Assembly: GCF_001570945.1 (NCBI RefSeq)
Contig: NZ_BCSQ01000002.1
Coordinates: forward strand, 1 to 64,000
Origin: Janibacter anophelis NBRC 107843
GTDB lineage: Bacteria; Actinomycetota; Actinomycetes; Actinomycetales; Dermatophilaceae
Direction of reading: 5' to 3'
DNA length: 64,000 bases
The notes under the pieces were generated by a model. The model saw nothing but the letters and a program-made list of their open reading frames with translations, made no database searches and had not been told where the DNA came from. Position 1 is the first letter of the stretch. Every line of letters begins with the position of its first letter. Positions 53,968-63,448 of this stretch are shown piece after piece. Both the position numbers and the translations under genes were made by a program.

Positions 53968-54575
53968 TCGATGCCCTTCTGGCCCTTCTGCCCCTGGTCG
54001 AAGGGGTGCTTGATCTTCGTCATCTCGGTCGCGACGTCGGCGATCTCCAGCAGGCGGGGGTGCGGGTCCCGGCCGGTGATGATGACGTGCTGGTACCCGG
54101 GCCGTCCGGTGAGGGTGTCGATGACGTCGTCGAGCTCGACCCAGCCCCACTTCATGACGTAGGTGAACTCGTCGAGCACGTAGACCGTGTGGGTCTCGTC
54201 GGCGAGGCGCCGCTTGATCTCGGCCCAGCCCTCTCGGGCGTCGACGGCGTGGTCCTCGTCGCTGCCGGCCTTGCGCGACCACGACCATCCGGAGCCCATC
54301 TTGTGCCACTCGACGGGACCCCCTTCGCCGGTCTCCTCGTGGACGCGGCCGAGGGTCTTGAAGACCTCCTCCTCGCCGATGCGCCACTTGGCGGACTTGA
54401 CGAACTGGAAGACGCCGATGGGCCAGCCCTGGTTCCAGCCGCGCAGCGCCAGGCCGAAGGCGGCGGTCGACTTGCCCTTGCCGGTGCCCCCGTGGACGAC
54501 GACGAGGGGGCGGTTGCGTCGTTGCCGGGTGGTCAGGCCGTCCTGCGGGGTGATCGGGGTCTGTCCCTGGGCCAT
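53961..54575 (-). CDS. cobO: Cob(I)yrinic acid a,c-diamide adenosyltransferase
   Basis: A 204-aa CobO/CobA-type ATP:corrinoid adenosyltransferase. GGTGKGKSTAAFGLALR is the P-loop near residue 30, VYVLDEFTYVMKWGW the Walker B region, and VIITGRDPHPRLLEIADVATEM the typical C-terminal motif. ATG 54575 shares one base with the chelatase stop; its end overlaps cobB by up to 7 bases. Confidence 0.95.
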   Translation of the reverse strand: MAQGQTPITPQDGLTTRQRRNRPLVVVHGGTGKGKSTAAFGLALRGWNQGWPIGVFQFVKSAKWRIGEEEVFKTLGRVHEETGEGGPVEWHKMGSGWSWSRKAGSDEDHAVDAREGWAEIKRRLADETHTVYVLDEFTYVMKWGWVELDDVIDTLTGRPGYQHVIITGRDPHPRLLEIADVATEMTKIKHPFDQGQKGQKGIEW

Positions 54576-56707
54576 CAGGCGGCGCTCCTTCGCGGGCGGG
54601 TGCGGTCGGTGACGATCTCGACGAGGCCGCTCGCGGCGACCTGCTCGAGCGGGATGTGCTCGGCGCCCATGCGGTGGGCGAGGTCGGCGGCCAGCCCCAT
54701 GCGGAACCGGCCCGCCTCGCAGTCGACGACCACGGTGTCTGCGGTGTGGCCCCACGCGTCGGCGATGCGCTGGGCCCGGGCGAGCGCGTCGGTGCCGGCG
54801 GTCGCCCGGCCGTCGGTGACGAGCACGACCAGGGCGCGCTGGTTGCGGTCGCGGATGCGTTCTCGCGCAACGACCTTCGCGATCTCGGTCAGGCCCTCGG
54901 CGAGGGGGGTGCGGCCTCCGTGCGGCATCTCGGCCAGGCGTGCGGCTGCGGCGTCGACGGACGAGGTGGGCGGCAGCGCCAGCTCGGCCCCGGCGCCGCG
55001 GAAGGTCACCAGACCCACCCGGTCACGCCGCTGGTAGGCGTCGAGCAGGAGCGAGAGGACCGCGGTCTTGACCTCGCCCATCCGCTTGCGGGCGGCCATC
55101 GACCCGGAGGCGTCGACCGCGAGCAGGACGAGGTTGGCCTCCCGGCCGCGGGTGATCGCGTGGCGCAGGTCGTCGCCGGTCACCCGCGTGGGCCCGGTGC
55201 GTCCGGCGCGGCGGGCCGCGGAGGCACGAAGGGTGGCGGTCAGGTGCACCGGAGCGCCGGCGGGCTCGTGGCCGGCCGGGTGGGTGCCGACGACCCGCCC
55301 GCGGGGCGTGAGCGCGGGGGAGCGGCGGCCGCTCGGACCAGCTCCGACGCCGGTCAGCTCGAGCCGTCGGGCCCGGTAGGGGGTGCCCGCGGCGACGGTG
55401 CCGGTGGGGTCGGTCGTGTCCGACGTGGACGCGCCGGGTGCGGGGCTCTCGAGTGCCTCCGGCCGTGACTCACCCTGTGCGTCAGTCGACTGCTCCGGGC
55501 CCTCGGCGGGGGACGGCCGTTCCGATGAGTCACCGGACGAGTCACGGCCGGAGGGGGCGGACGGGCCGGCCTCGGGCCCCGCGTCCGAGGGGTCGCTCTC
55601 GGGGGCGTCCGCCGGGGCGCCGGTGTCCGCGTCGTCCGGCGCGCGGTCCGGGGCACCGTCGTCATCGCCGCCCGGCGGGTCGTCCTCGGGCTCCTCGTCG
55701 AGCAGGCGGTCGAGCAGCTCCTCGTCCAGGCCCGGCGCGTCGAAGGGGGCACGACGGCGCCGGTGCGGCAGCGCCAGCAGCGCCGCGGCGCGGATGTCCG
55801 CACGGGTCACCTCGTCCCGGCCCTGCCACGCGGCGTGCGCGACGGCGGTGCGCGCGGTGACGATGTCGGCGCGCATCCCGTCGACGTCGAACCCGGCGCA
55901 CACACGGGCGATGGTGCGCAGGGTCCGGTCGTCGAGCCGGATGCGCAGCACGGCCTCACGGGCCGCCGCCAGGCGAGTGGTGAGCTCGGCCTCGGACCCG
56001 GCGTAGCGGGCGGCGAACCCGGCCGGGTCGAGGTCGGCCTCGAGGCGGCGCCGCACGACCTCGGCGCGCACGTGCGGGTCGCGGCTCGCGGCGACGTGCA
56101 CCGTCAGTCCGAAACGGTCGAGCAGCTGCGGGCGCAGCTCGCCCTCCTCGGGGTTCATCGTGCCGACGAGGGTGATGCGGGCCGGGTGCGAGATGGAGAC
56201 GCCGTCGCGCTCGACGGTGTTGCGCCCCATGGCCGCGGCGTCGAGCAGCACGTCGACGAGGTGGTCGTGCAGCAGGTTGACCTCATCGACGTAGAGGATG
56301 CCGCGGTGGGCATCCGCCAGCAGGCCCGGCTGGTAGGCGGCCTCGCCGTCACCGAGCGCGCGGCGCAGGTCGAGGGAGCCGACGACGCGGTCCTCGGTGG
56401 CGCCGACGGGCAGCTCGACGAGCCGGGCCGGTCGGGTCGTCGGGGCGTCCTCGTGGGGACGGTCCGGGCAGTCCTCGGACCGGTCGGGGTCGCAGCCGAA
56501 GCGGCAGCCGCTCGCCACCCGCTGCTCGGGCAGGACCGCGGCGAGCGCGCGCACCGCGGTCGACTTGGCCGTGCCCTTCTCACCGCGCACGAGGACCCCG
56601 CCGATCTCCGGGGAGATGGCGCTCAGCACCAGGGCGGTGGTCAGCTCGTCCGCGCCCACGAGGGCGGTGAAGGGATACGTGGGTGCGCTGGGACCACTGC
56701 GGTTCAC
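54575..56707 (-). CDS. Fused I/D-type metal chelatase subunit (AAA plus VWA domains)
   Basis: A 710-aa protein joining a ChlI-like AAA domain and a ChlD-like VWA domain. VRGEKGTAKSTAVRAL is Walker A near residue 45, GILYVDEVNLLHDHLVD Walker B; a Pro/Asp/Ser-rich acidic linker covers about 330-450; VDASGSMAARKRMGEVK holds the MIDAS site near 535. Under a cobalamin riboswitch and beside cobO, it most likely serves cobaltochelatase with CobN, which is not in the window. The mycobacterial neighbour of cobO has the same layout. GTG 56707 has AGGAGG at 5 bases. Confidence 0.88.
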   Translation of the reverse strand: MNRSGPSAPTYPFTALVGADELTTALVLSAISPEIGGVLVRGEKGTAKSTAVRALAAVLPEQRVASGCRFGCDPDRSEDCPDRPHEDAPTTRPARLVELPVGATEDRVVGSLDLRRALGDGEAAYQPGLLADAHRGILYVDEVNLLHDHLVDVLLDAAAMGRNTVERDGVSISHPARITLVGTMNPEEGELRPQLLDRFGLTVHVAASRDPHVRAEVVRRRLEADLDPAGFAARYAGSEAELTTRLAAAREAVLRIRLDDRTLRTIARVCAGFDVDGMRADIVTARTAVAHAAWQGRDEVTRADIRAAALLALPHRRRRAPFDAPGLDEELLDRLLDEEPEDDPPGGDDDGAPDRAPDDADTGAPADAPESDPSDAGPEAGPSAPSGRDSSGDSSERPSPAEGPEQSTDAQGESRPEALESPAPGASTSDTTDPTGTVAAGTPYRARRLELTGVGAGPSGRRSPALTPRGRVVGTHPAGHEPAGAPVHLTATLRASAARRAGRTGPTRVTGDDLRHAITRGREANLVLLAVDASGSMAARKRMGEVKTAVLSLLLDAYQRRDRVGLVTFRGAGAELALPPTSSVDAAAARLAEMPHGGRTPLAEGLTEIAKVVARERIRDRNQRALVVLVTDGRATAGTDALARAQRIADAWGHTADTVVVDCEAGRFRMGLAADLAHRMGAEHIPLEQVAASGLVEIVTDRTRPRRSAA

Positions 56708-56880
56708 GAGTACCTCCTGGCGAGTGTCCGCGCTCGCCGTCAAGACACGCCGGGCGGGCTCGCACCGACGGACGCAGTCCGATGTCCTGGCTTGGTCCCT
56801 GGGGACCTTCACAGTGGCGGGACCGCTCCGGAGTTGCACCGGATTCCTCGGTGGGCTGCGCCGGGCGCCAGCATGCCACA
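56708..56880 (-). promoter_or_regulatory. Cobalamin riboswitch upstream of the chelatase-cob operon
   Basis: On the reverse strand the aptamer hallmarks appear in order: the GGAATCCGGTG...CTCCGG stem (56847-56828), the GCGGTCCCGCCACTGTGA core (56826-56809) and the B12 box AAGCCAGGACATCGG (56793-56779). Near the gene, GGCGAG (56738-56733) and CTCGCC (56724-56719) form a hairpin touching the AGGAGG ribosome site (56718-56713). That suggests cobalamin blocks translation of the operon's first gene. Exact 5' end is uncertain. Confidence 0.92.
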
Positions 56881-56896
56881 GGAGGGTGAGGGCCTA

Positions 56897-58132
56897 ATGT
56901 GGGCGTCCGTGATCGACGTCGTGGGTATCGGGGACGACGGCTGGGCCGGCCTGGACGAGGCCCGCCGCGGCCTCGTCGCGGGTGCCGCGACCCTGATCGG
57001 CGGGCGGCGCCACCTCGACCTCGTCGCCGACCACGCGCCGCACGCCGACCTCGTGGCCTGGCCCAGCCCCCTTCGTCCCGGGCTGGAGGCACTGCTGGAG
57101 GCGAAGGGAGACGCCGTCGTCCTCGCCAGTGGCGACCCGCTGCGCAGCGGCATCGGCACGACCCTCGTCGAGCTGCTCGGTCCGGAGTCCGTCCGGGTGC
57201 ACCCGGCCATCGGCAGCGACGCCCTCGCCCGGGCCCGGCAGGGCTGGTCCGCGGAGGAGGCCGTCGTCGTCACCACCGTCGGTCGTGACCTCAGGGCCGT
57301 CCTGCCGCACCTGGCGCCCCGAGCGCGGCTGGTCGTCCTGTGCTCGACCGGCGAGGACCCCGCCCGGCTCGGTCGGCTGCTCACCGAGCACGGTTGGGGC
57401 GCAACGATGCTCACCGCCCGCTGGCACCTCGGCGGCGCGGAGGAGGGGGCGCGGTCCGAGCGAGCCCACGCCTTCACGGGGACCACACCCGACCTCGTCG
57501 TCGTCTGCGTCGAGGCCCGCACCCACGACCCGGTGACGGCCGCCGCCGCGGGTCCGGTACCGGGACGCGCCGAGGACTTCATCGACCACGACGGCCAGCT
57601 GACCAAGCGGGACGTGCGCGCCGGCGCCCTCGCCCGGCTGCGACCCACGCCCGGGGCGCACCTGTGGGACCTCGGGGCGGGCAACGGGTCGGTCGCCCTC
57701 GAGTGGTGCCTGGCGGTCGACCGCGCCACCGCGACCTGCGTCGAGCGCGACGCGACCCGCGCGTCCCGGATCACGGCCAACGCGCAGGCGCTGGGCCTCG
57801 CGGGCCGCGTCGACGTCGTCGTCGACGACACGACCACCACCGACCTGTCCGCGCTGCCCGCCGCGGACGCCGTCTTCGTCGGCGGGGGCCTCGACCCGGA
57901 CCTGCTCGCGCGGGCGTGGTCCTCCCTTCGCCCCGGGGCCAGGCTCGTCGCGCACGCCGTGACGCTCGAGGGCGAGTCGGCCCTGCTCGACCTGCACGCC
58001 CGCACCGGAGGCGAGCTGACCCGTACCAGCATCGAGCGCGCCGTGCCCCTCGGCCGCTTCCTGTCCTGGACCCCCGCCCGCACCGTCGTCCAGCTCGCCG
58101 CGACCCGCACCGACACCGAGGACCAGCCATGA
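56897..58132 (+). CDS. cobL: Precorrin-6Y C5,15-methyltransferase (decarboxylating)
   Basis: A 411-aa CbiE-CbiT fusion that methylates C5 and C15 of the corrin ring and decarboxylates the C12 acetate. The N-terminal tetrapyrrole-methylase domain (about 1-200) has VVLASGDPLRSGIG; the C-terminal SAM domain (about 205-411) has HLWDLGAGNGSVALEW. ATG 56897 has GGAGGG at about 10 bases. It diverges from the chelatase operon, so its promoter must lie within or beside the riboswitch DNA. Confidence 0.94.
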   Translation: MWASVIDVVGIGDDGWAGLDEARRGLVAGAATLIGGRRHLDLVADHAPHADLVAWPSPLRPGLEALLEAKGDAVVLASGDPLRSGIGTTLVELLGPESVRVHPAIGSDALARARQGWSAEEAVVVTTVGRDLRAVLPHLAPRARLVVLCSTGEDPARLGRLLTEHGWGATMLTARWHLGGAEEGARSERAHAFTGTTPDLVVVCVEARTHDPVTAAAAGPVPGRAEDFIDHDGQLTKRDVRAGALARLRPTPGAHLWDLGAGNGSVALEWCLAVDRATATCVERDATRASRITANAQALGLAGRVDVVVDDTTTTDLSALPAADAVFVGGGLDPDLLARAWSSLRPGARLVAHAVTLEGESALLDLHARTGGELTRTSIERAVPLGRFLSWTPARTVVQLAATRTDTEDQP

Positions 58133-58911
58133 CCGTCCACTTCATCGGCGCCGGCCCCGGGGCCGCCGACCTGCTGACCGTGCGCGCCACCCGACTGCTT
58201 GCCGCGAGCCCGGTGTGCCTCTACGCCGGCACCTATCTCGACGCAGCGGTCCTCGAGCACTGCCCGCCCGCCGCCCGGCTCGTCGACACCCAGGCCCTCG
58301 ACCTCGATGGCATCACCGCCGAGCTCGTCGCCGCCCACGAGCGCGGCGAGGACGTCGCCCGGCTGTGCTCCGGCGACCCGAGCATCTACTCCGCGATCGC
58401 CGAGCAGACCCGTCGTCTCGACGCGGCCGGCGTGCCGTGGGACATCACCCCGGGCATCGGCGCCTACGCGGCGACCGCCGCCCGCCTCGGCCGCGAGCTC
58501 ACCGTGCCCGAGGTCGCCCAGTCCGTCGTCCTCACCCGAGCGCAGCGCGACTCGACGGCGATGCCGTCGGGGGAGTCGCTCGAGGCCTTCGCCGCGACGG
58601 GGGCGACCCTCGTGCTGCACCTGGCAATCCGTCGCACCCGTGAGCTCGCCGAGCGCCTCGCGGAGCACTACGGCGCCGACTGCCCGGTCGCCGTGGCCTA
58701 CCGGGTCGAGCAGCCCGAGGAGATCGTGCTGCGCGGGACGCTCGCCGACATCGCCGACCAGGTCGAGTCGCACGATCTGCGGCAGGCCGCGATCATCGTC
58801 GTCGGTTGGGCACTGCGGGCCGAGGACTTCGTCGAGTCGCACCTCTACTCGTGCCAGCGGGTCGCCGCGCTCGATGAGACAGCGGCGGACATCGGGTCAG
58901 GGCTCCGCTAG
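58129..58911 (+). CDS. cobM: Precorrin-4 C11-methyltransferase
   Basis: A 260-aa tetrapyrrole methylase adding the C11 methyl group. HFIGAGPGAADLLTVRA opens the protein, RLCSGDPSIYSAIAEQ and ITPGIGAYAATAARLG are the conserved motifs, and the C-terminal EDFVESHLYSCQ-like tail is present. ATG 58129 overlaps cobL by 4 bases. Its last bases contain the promoter of the next riboswitch transcript. Confidence 0.95.
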   Translation: MTVHFIGAGPGAADLLTVRATRLLAASPVCLYAGTYLDAAVLEHCPPAARLVDTQALDLDGITAELVAAHERGEDVARLCSGDPSIYSAIAEQTRRLDAAGVPWDITPGIGAYAATAARLGRELTVPEVAQSVVLTRAQRDSTAMPSGESLEAFAATGATLVLHLAIRRTRELAERLAEHYGADCPVAVAYRVEQPEEIVLRGTLADIADQVESHDLRQAAIIVVGWALRAEDFVESHLYSCQRVAALDETAADIGSGLR

Positions 58912-58914
58912 GGT
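58886..58914 (+). promoter_or_regulatory. Promoter of the riboswitch-cbiMNQO transcript
   Basis: CGGACA (58886-58891) and TAGGGT (58909-58914) are separated by 17 bases. The -10 box begins at the cobM stop codon. A start 7 bases downstream, at 58921, coincides with the first base of the aptamer's closing stem. Confidence 0.6.
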
Positions 58915-58920
58915 CACTCG

Positions 58921-59040
58921 GGCCATCGCTCTTCGATGAGGAACCCGGTGAGATCCCGGGACGGTCGCGCCACTGTGAGCGGGTCTTCCGCGAGTCAGGA
59001 ACTCAGGGCGATGGCCTGACCCGGGACGCGTCAATCCCGG
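58921..59040 (+). promoter_or_regulatory. Cobalamin riboswitch upstream of cbiM
   Basis: A perfect 9-bp closing stem joins GGCCATCGC (58921-58929) to GCGATGGCC (59008-59016). Inside lie GAGGAACCCGGTGAG, the GACGGTCGCGCCACTGTGA core and the B12-box core AGTCAGGA (58993-59000). Next, CCGGGA (59021-59026) and TCCCGG (59035-59040) form a hairpin bordering the GGAGAGAG ribosome site, so control is probably at translation of cbiM. Confidence 0.92.
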
Positions 59041-59058
59041 AGAGAGTGAGTGCTTCTC

Positions 59059-59733
59059 GTGCACATCGCCGAGGGCTTCCTGCCACCCGTCCAGGCCGCC
59101 GCGTGGACCGCCGTGGCCGCCCCCTTCGTCATCCACGGCACCCGGAGGGCCACGCGTATCGTCCGCGACAACCCGAGCGCCCGCCTGCTGCTCGGAGCCG
59201 CGGGAGCCTTCACCTTCGTCATGTCGGCGATCAAGCTGCCGTCGGTCACGGGCTCCAGCTCACACCCGACCGGGACGGGCGTCGGAGCGATCATCTTCCG
59301 TCCGCCGGTCATGGCATTGCTCGGCACGATCGTCCTGCTCTTCCAAGCCCTGCTCCTCGCGCACGGCGGCCTGACGACCCTCGGCGCCAACGTCGTCTCG
59401 ATGGCCGTCGTCGGTCCGTGGGTCGGGTACGGGCTCTTCCGTCTCCTGGCCGCGGCCCCCTTCATGGTCCGGGTCTTCGTCGGCGTCGCCGTCGCCGACC
59501 TCGCCACCTACGTCACGACGGCCACGCAGCTCGCGTTGGCGTACCCCGAGGGCGGCTTCATCGAGGCGTGGTCCCGATTCCTGGGGATCTTCGCCGTCAC
59601 CCAGGTGCCGCTCGCGATCGTCGAAGGCCTGATCGGTGTGCTCTTGATCAATGCGCTCATCGCCTGGGCACGTCCCGAGATGGAGGACCTGCAGGTCCTC
59701 CGCACCGCTGACAAGGAGGCCGTCGATGCGTGA
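59059..59733 (+). CDS. cbiM: Cobalt ECF transporter S component CbiM
   Basis: Membrane substrate-binding component of the cobalt importer, about 224 aa with six to seven hydrophobic helices. In characterised CbiM/NikM the mature N-terminus begins Met-His, and that His coordinates the metal. GTG 59059 gives exactly MHIAEGFLPP, whereas GTG 59050 would bury the motif behind three residues, so 59059 is chosen. SSSHPTGTGVG supplies another metal ligand. It is the first gene of cbiMNQO. Confidence 0.92.
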   Translation: MHIAEGFLPPVQAAAWTAVAAPFVIHGTRRATRIVRDNPSARLLLGAAGAFTFVMSAIKLPSVTGSSSHPTGTGVGAIIFRPPVMALLGTIVLLFQALLLAHGGLTTLGANVVSMAVVGPWVGYGLFRLLAAAPFMVRVFVGVAVADLATYVTTATQLALAYPEGGFIEAWSRFLGIFAVTQVPLAIVEGLIGVLLINALIAWARPEMEDLQVLRTADKEAVDA

Positions 59734-60064
59734 GGTCATGACCTTCGGGCGCCGCGGCGTCGCCCTCGTCCTGCTGGCCGTCGTCGCCCTCCTCGCGATC
59801 GCCCTCTACCTCGGCGGTCGTGCGGCCGCCGGCGAGGAGGAGGCGTTCGGTGGCACCGATGCCGCTGCCACGGAGCAGCTCGAGGAGGCCGGCCACGAGC
59901 CGTGGTTCGAGCCGATCATGCCGCCCGCCGGCGGTGAGATCGAGTCGGGCCTGTTCGCCCTGCAGGCCGGGCTGGGCGGGATCGCCCTCGGCTACGTCTT
60001 CGGCCGCTTGCGGGGCCGTCCTGCTCGCGCGGACGGCGACGGCGCCGAGCCCGAAAGCGCCTGA
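59726..60064 (+). CDS. cbiN: CbiN-like cobalt transport protein
   Basis: A 112-aa protein with two membrane helices (about 10-28 and 78-95) and an extracytoplasmic acidic loop (GEEEAFGGTDAAATEQLEE), the plan of CbiN, the small partner needed by CbiM. An AAGGAGG ribosome site precedes ATG 59726, which overlaps cbiM by 8 bases. Sequence is less conserved than in the other components; position supports the call. Confidence 0.82.
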   Translation: MREVMTFGRRGVALVLLAVVALLAIALYLGGRAAAGEEEAFGGTDAAATEQLEEAGHEPWFEPIMPPAGGEIESGLFALQAGLGGIALGYVFGRLRGRPARADGDGAEPESA

Positions 60065-60812
60065 TGGGGCTCTCCCTCGACGACGCGGCGTGGTCCTCCC
60101 CGTGGCGGACCCGCTCGACGCTGGAGAAGTCCGTGCTCTGCCTCGGTCTGCTCCTCGTCGCCGCGACGACGACCTCGGTGGTCGTCGCGGGCGCCGTCGG
60201 GATCTGCGTCCTGGCCATCACCGCCCGTGCACGCGTCCCCGCAGGGGTGTGGTGGCGCGCGATGCTCGGGCCCGCGGCCTTCATCGGTCTGGGAGCCGTG
60301 ACGATAGCCGTGACCTTCGGTGGCGGTGACCTCGTGCGCTGGGGTCCCGTCGGTGTGGGCGCCGGGAGTGCCTCGCGCGCTCTCCTCGTGGCCACGCGGG
60401 CGCTCGCCGCCACCGCGGCCATGGTCCTGCTCGCCGCGACCACCCCGATGGTCGACCTGCTCGCGGGCCTGCGACGCGCTCGGGTGCCGGAGGTCGCCGT
60501 CGACATCGCCGCGGTGACCTACCGGATGATCTTCTCCCTCCTGGACGTGGCCACCTCGATCCGCGCGGCCCAGGCGGGACGGCTCGGATACGCCAGCGGG
60601 GGCGCGGCGCGCCGCTCCGTCGGGCTGCTCGCCGCTGCGGTGCTCGTCGGCGCGTGGGACCGGGCGCGTCGGCTGGAGGAGGGCCTCGCCGGGCGCGGGG
60701 GAGTCGGCGCGGTGCCGGTCGTGCCTGCCCGGGACGTGTCGACCCCCTTCGTCGTGGCGGGTGCGTCGCTCGTGCTCGCTCTGGCAGCGATGTCGTTGGG
60801 AGCTGGACTGTC

Positions 60813-60816
<4 letters not shown>
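60064..60816 (+). CDS. cbiQ: Cobalt ECF transporter T component CbiQ
   Basis: A 250-aa membrane protein coupling CbiM to the ATPase. About five hydrophobic helices and two Ala-Arg-type coupling motifs near AAQAGRLGYASGG and EEGLAGRGG are seen. ATG 60064 shares one base with the cbiN stop and the gene overlaps cbiO by 4 bases. Confidence 0.9.
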
Positions 60817-61694
<878 letters not shown>

Positions 61695-61697
61695 GGG

Positions 61698-62195
61698 TCA
61701 TCGCCGCGCGGCGAGCAGCTGCTCCCGCAGGATGTCGGCGTGGCCCCCGTGCTGGGCCAGCTCGCGCAGCACGTGCAGCAGGATGAAGCGCATGGGGAGC
61801 GGCCCACGCCGGTTGCCCGTCACCACGTCGTCGAGATCGAGCCGGGTCATCGCCGCACGCGAGGCTTCGCAGGCGGCGCGGTGGGTGGCGGTGACCGAGG
61901 TGATCGTGTCGTGCGGCCCCAGGACGAAGGACTCGTCCGGGCCGGCCGGCAACCCGAGCTCGGCGCGGGAGCGACCCGTCACTGCCTCCTCGAACCACAC
62001 CCGCTCGACGAAGGTGACGTGCTTGACCAGGCCCAGCAGCGTCGTCCGCGACGGCACGAGCGACCGGCGCGCCTCCTCCTCCGTCAGCCCCTCGAGACAG
62101 CCGGCGAGCAGGGCGCGGTGCTCGTCGATGAGACCGAGGAGCTGGTCGCGCAGCGGCGCGTCGAAGGCGACCCCGTGCTCCCGGCCCGGCGTCAC
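61698..62195 (-). CDS. DinB/DUF664 family protein
   Basis: A 165-aa four-helix-bundle protein. Metal-binding histidines are apparent in LLGLVKHVTFVERVWFEE and LREHAQ-type segment HVLRELAQHGGHAD. The superfamily includes thiol-dependent transferases using mycothiol or bacillithiol, but the reaction here is unknown. It overlaps the reductase-like gene by 4 bases and is co-transcribed with it. Confidence 0.85.
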   Translation of the reverse strand: MTPGREHGVAFDAPLRDQLLGLIDEHRALLAGCLEGLTEEEARRSLVPSRTTLLGLVKHVTFVERVWFEEAVTGRSRAELGLPAGPDESFVLGPHDTITSVTATHRAACEASRAAMTRLDLDDVVTGNRRGPLPMRFILLHVLRELAQHGGHADILREQLLAARR

Positions 62196-62815
62196 GGTCC
62201 ACCCTCGGCGTAGACCTCAGCAGCCCCGTCGACCTCGCCGATGCGGCGCGGCTCCGGGCCGACGACGTCGAAGAGCATCGCGGTGAACTGGCCGTCGCGC
62301 TCGACCCGCACCCGCTGCAGCCGCAGCCGCCGGGGGAGCAGCGGCGCGCCGGCCCCGAGCGTGACCGGGGTCTGGTGGATCCACACCCGGTCGAGCAGGC
62401 CGGCGTCGGCGAACTGGCCGGCGAGGTCGCCGCCCCCGACGATCCACACGTCCTTGCCGTCCGCGGCCTCCGTCGCGGCCGCGTGCAGCTCCCGGACGTC
62501 GCCGGCGAAGGAGGTCACCCCCTTCGGCAGGTCGAGGTCGCGGTGCGTGACGATCCACGACGGCTGCTCGTAGGGCCAGGCGAACTCCTGCCCGTCGTGC
62601 GTCAGCTCGCGGTGCACCCACGCGTAGGTGTTGGCACCGCAGACCACGGCCCCGACCGTCGGGATGAACTGGTCGAAGTCCAGGGTCGCGCCGTCGCCGT
62701 ACCGACCCTGCGGATCCTTGTCGTGGCCGGGCGTCGCGAAGAGCCACGACAGGCTCTCCTCGTCGTCGGCGATGTAGCCGTCCAGGCTCGTCGCGGTGCA
62801 GTAGATCGTGGCCAT
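62192..62815 (-). CDS. Dihydrofolate reductase family (RibD C-terminal-like) protein
   Basis: A 207-aa protein of the RibD_C/DHFR-like fold. IYCTATSLDGYIADDEESLSW at the N-terminus and DVWIVGGGDLAGQFADAGLLD near residue 125 are typical of stand-alone members, whose substrates are mostly unknown. ATG 62815 has CACGCT 6 bases before it, fitting a leaderless start. It diverges from the thioesterase-like gene. Confidence 0.87.
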   Translation of the reverse strand: MATIYCTATSLDGYIADDEESLSWLFATPGHDKDPQGRYGDGATLDFDQFIPTVGAVVCGANTYAWVHRELTHDGQEFAWPYEQPSWIVTHRDLDLPKGVTSFAGDVRELHAAATEAADGKDVWIVGGGDLAGQFADAGLLDRVWIHQTPVTLGAGAPLLPRRLRLQRVRVERDGQFTAMLFDVVGPEPRRIGEVDGAAEVYAEGGP

Positions 62816-62878
62816 GCTCACAGCGTGGCACCGTGCACCGACAGTGGTCGAGGCGTGGCCTCGGGAGAGGATGAGCGG

Positions 62879-63436
62879 GTGAACCGCATCTTCCGCATCG
62901 TCTGGGCCGCCGCGACCGCACGCCGCCGTGGTCGCGTCGCCCCCGGTGAGCACGGCGTCCTCCCGCTGCGTGTGCTGCCCAACGACATCGACTTCGCCGG
63001 GCACATGAACAACGGGGTCTACTTCACCAAGGCCGACCTCGGCCGCATCGACCTGGCGATCCGCTCGGGCTGGGGCCGCGCGCAGGTGCGCAAGCGCATC
63101 TCGCCGGTCGTCATGCAGGAGACGATGACCTTCCGCACCTCGCTGCAGCCGCTCCAGCGCTACGAGCTGCACACCGCGCTCGCCGGCTGGGACCGGGTCA
63201 GCGTGTACTACGAGCAGCGGTTCGTCGTCGACGGTCAGGTGTGCGCCCAGGCTCTGGTGCGGATGCGGTTCCTCCAGCGGGGCAAGGGCCTCGACACCGA
63301 CCGCCTGTGGCAGCTCCTCGGCATCGACCCGCCGCCCTCGACCGTCCCGGAGTGGGCGAAGGGGTGGGGAGACGGCGCCCGCCTCCCGTCGCCCCGCGCG
63401 GACGCGCCGGCCGGACCGCCGCCCTTCTGGGCCTGA
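62879..63436 (+). CDS. Hotdog-fold acyl-CoA thioesterase-like protein
   Basis: A 185-aa protein of the 4HBT/THEM6-like group. RVLPNDIDFAGHMNNGVYF is the hotdog active-site segment, with Asp and the HMNN box near residue 42. A basic N-terminal helix may bind membrane. GTG 62879 has GAGAGGA upstream, which also contains GAGGAT at a 6-base spacing. It ends 12 bases from the convergent cobJ. Confidence 0.83.
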   Translation: MNRIFRIVWAAATARRRGRVAPGEHGVLPLRVLPNDIDFAGHMNNGVYFTKADLGRIDLAIRSGWGRAQVRKRISPVVMQETMTFRTSLQPLQRYELHTALAGWDRVSVYYEQRFVVDGQVCAQALVRMRFLQRGKGLDTDRLWQLLGIDPPPSTVPEWAKGWGDGARLPSPRADAPAGPPPFWA

Positions 63437-63448
63437 GCCCGCGGCACC

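Noticed and set aside
56809-58842. A 677-codon open frame on the reverse strand opposite cobL and cobM
   Set aside because: Antisense to two clear methyltransferases and continuing through the riboswitch; composition is that of a shadow frame.
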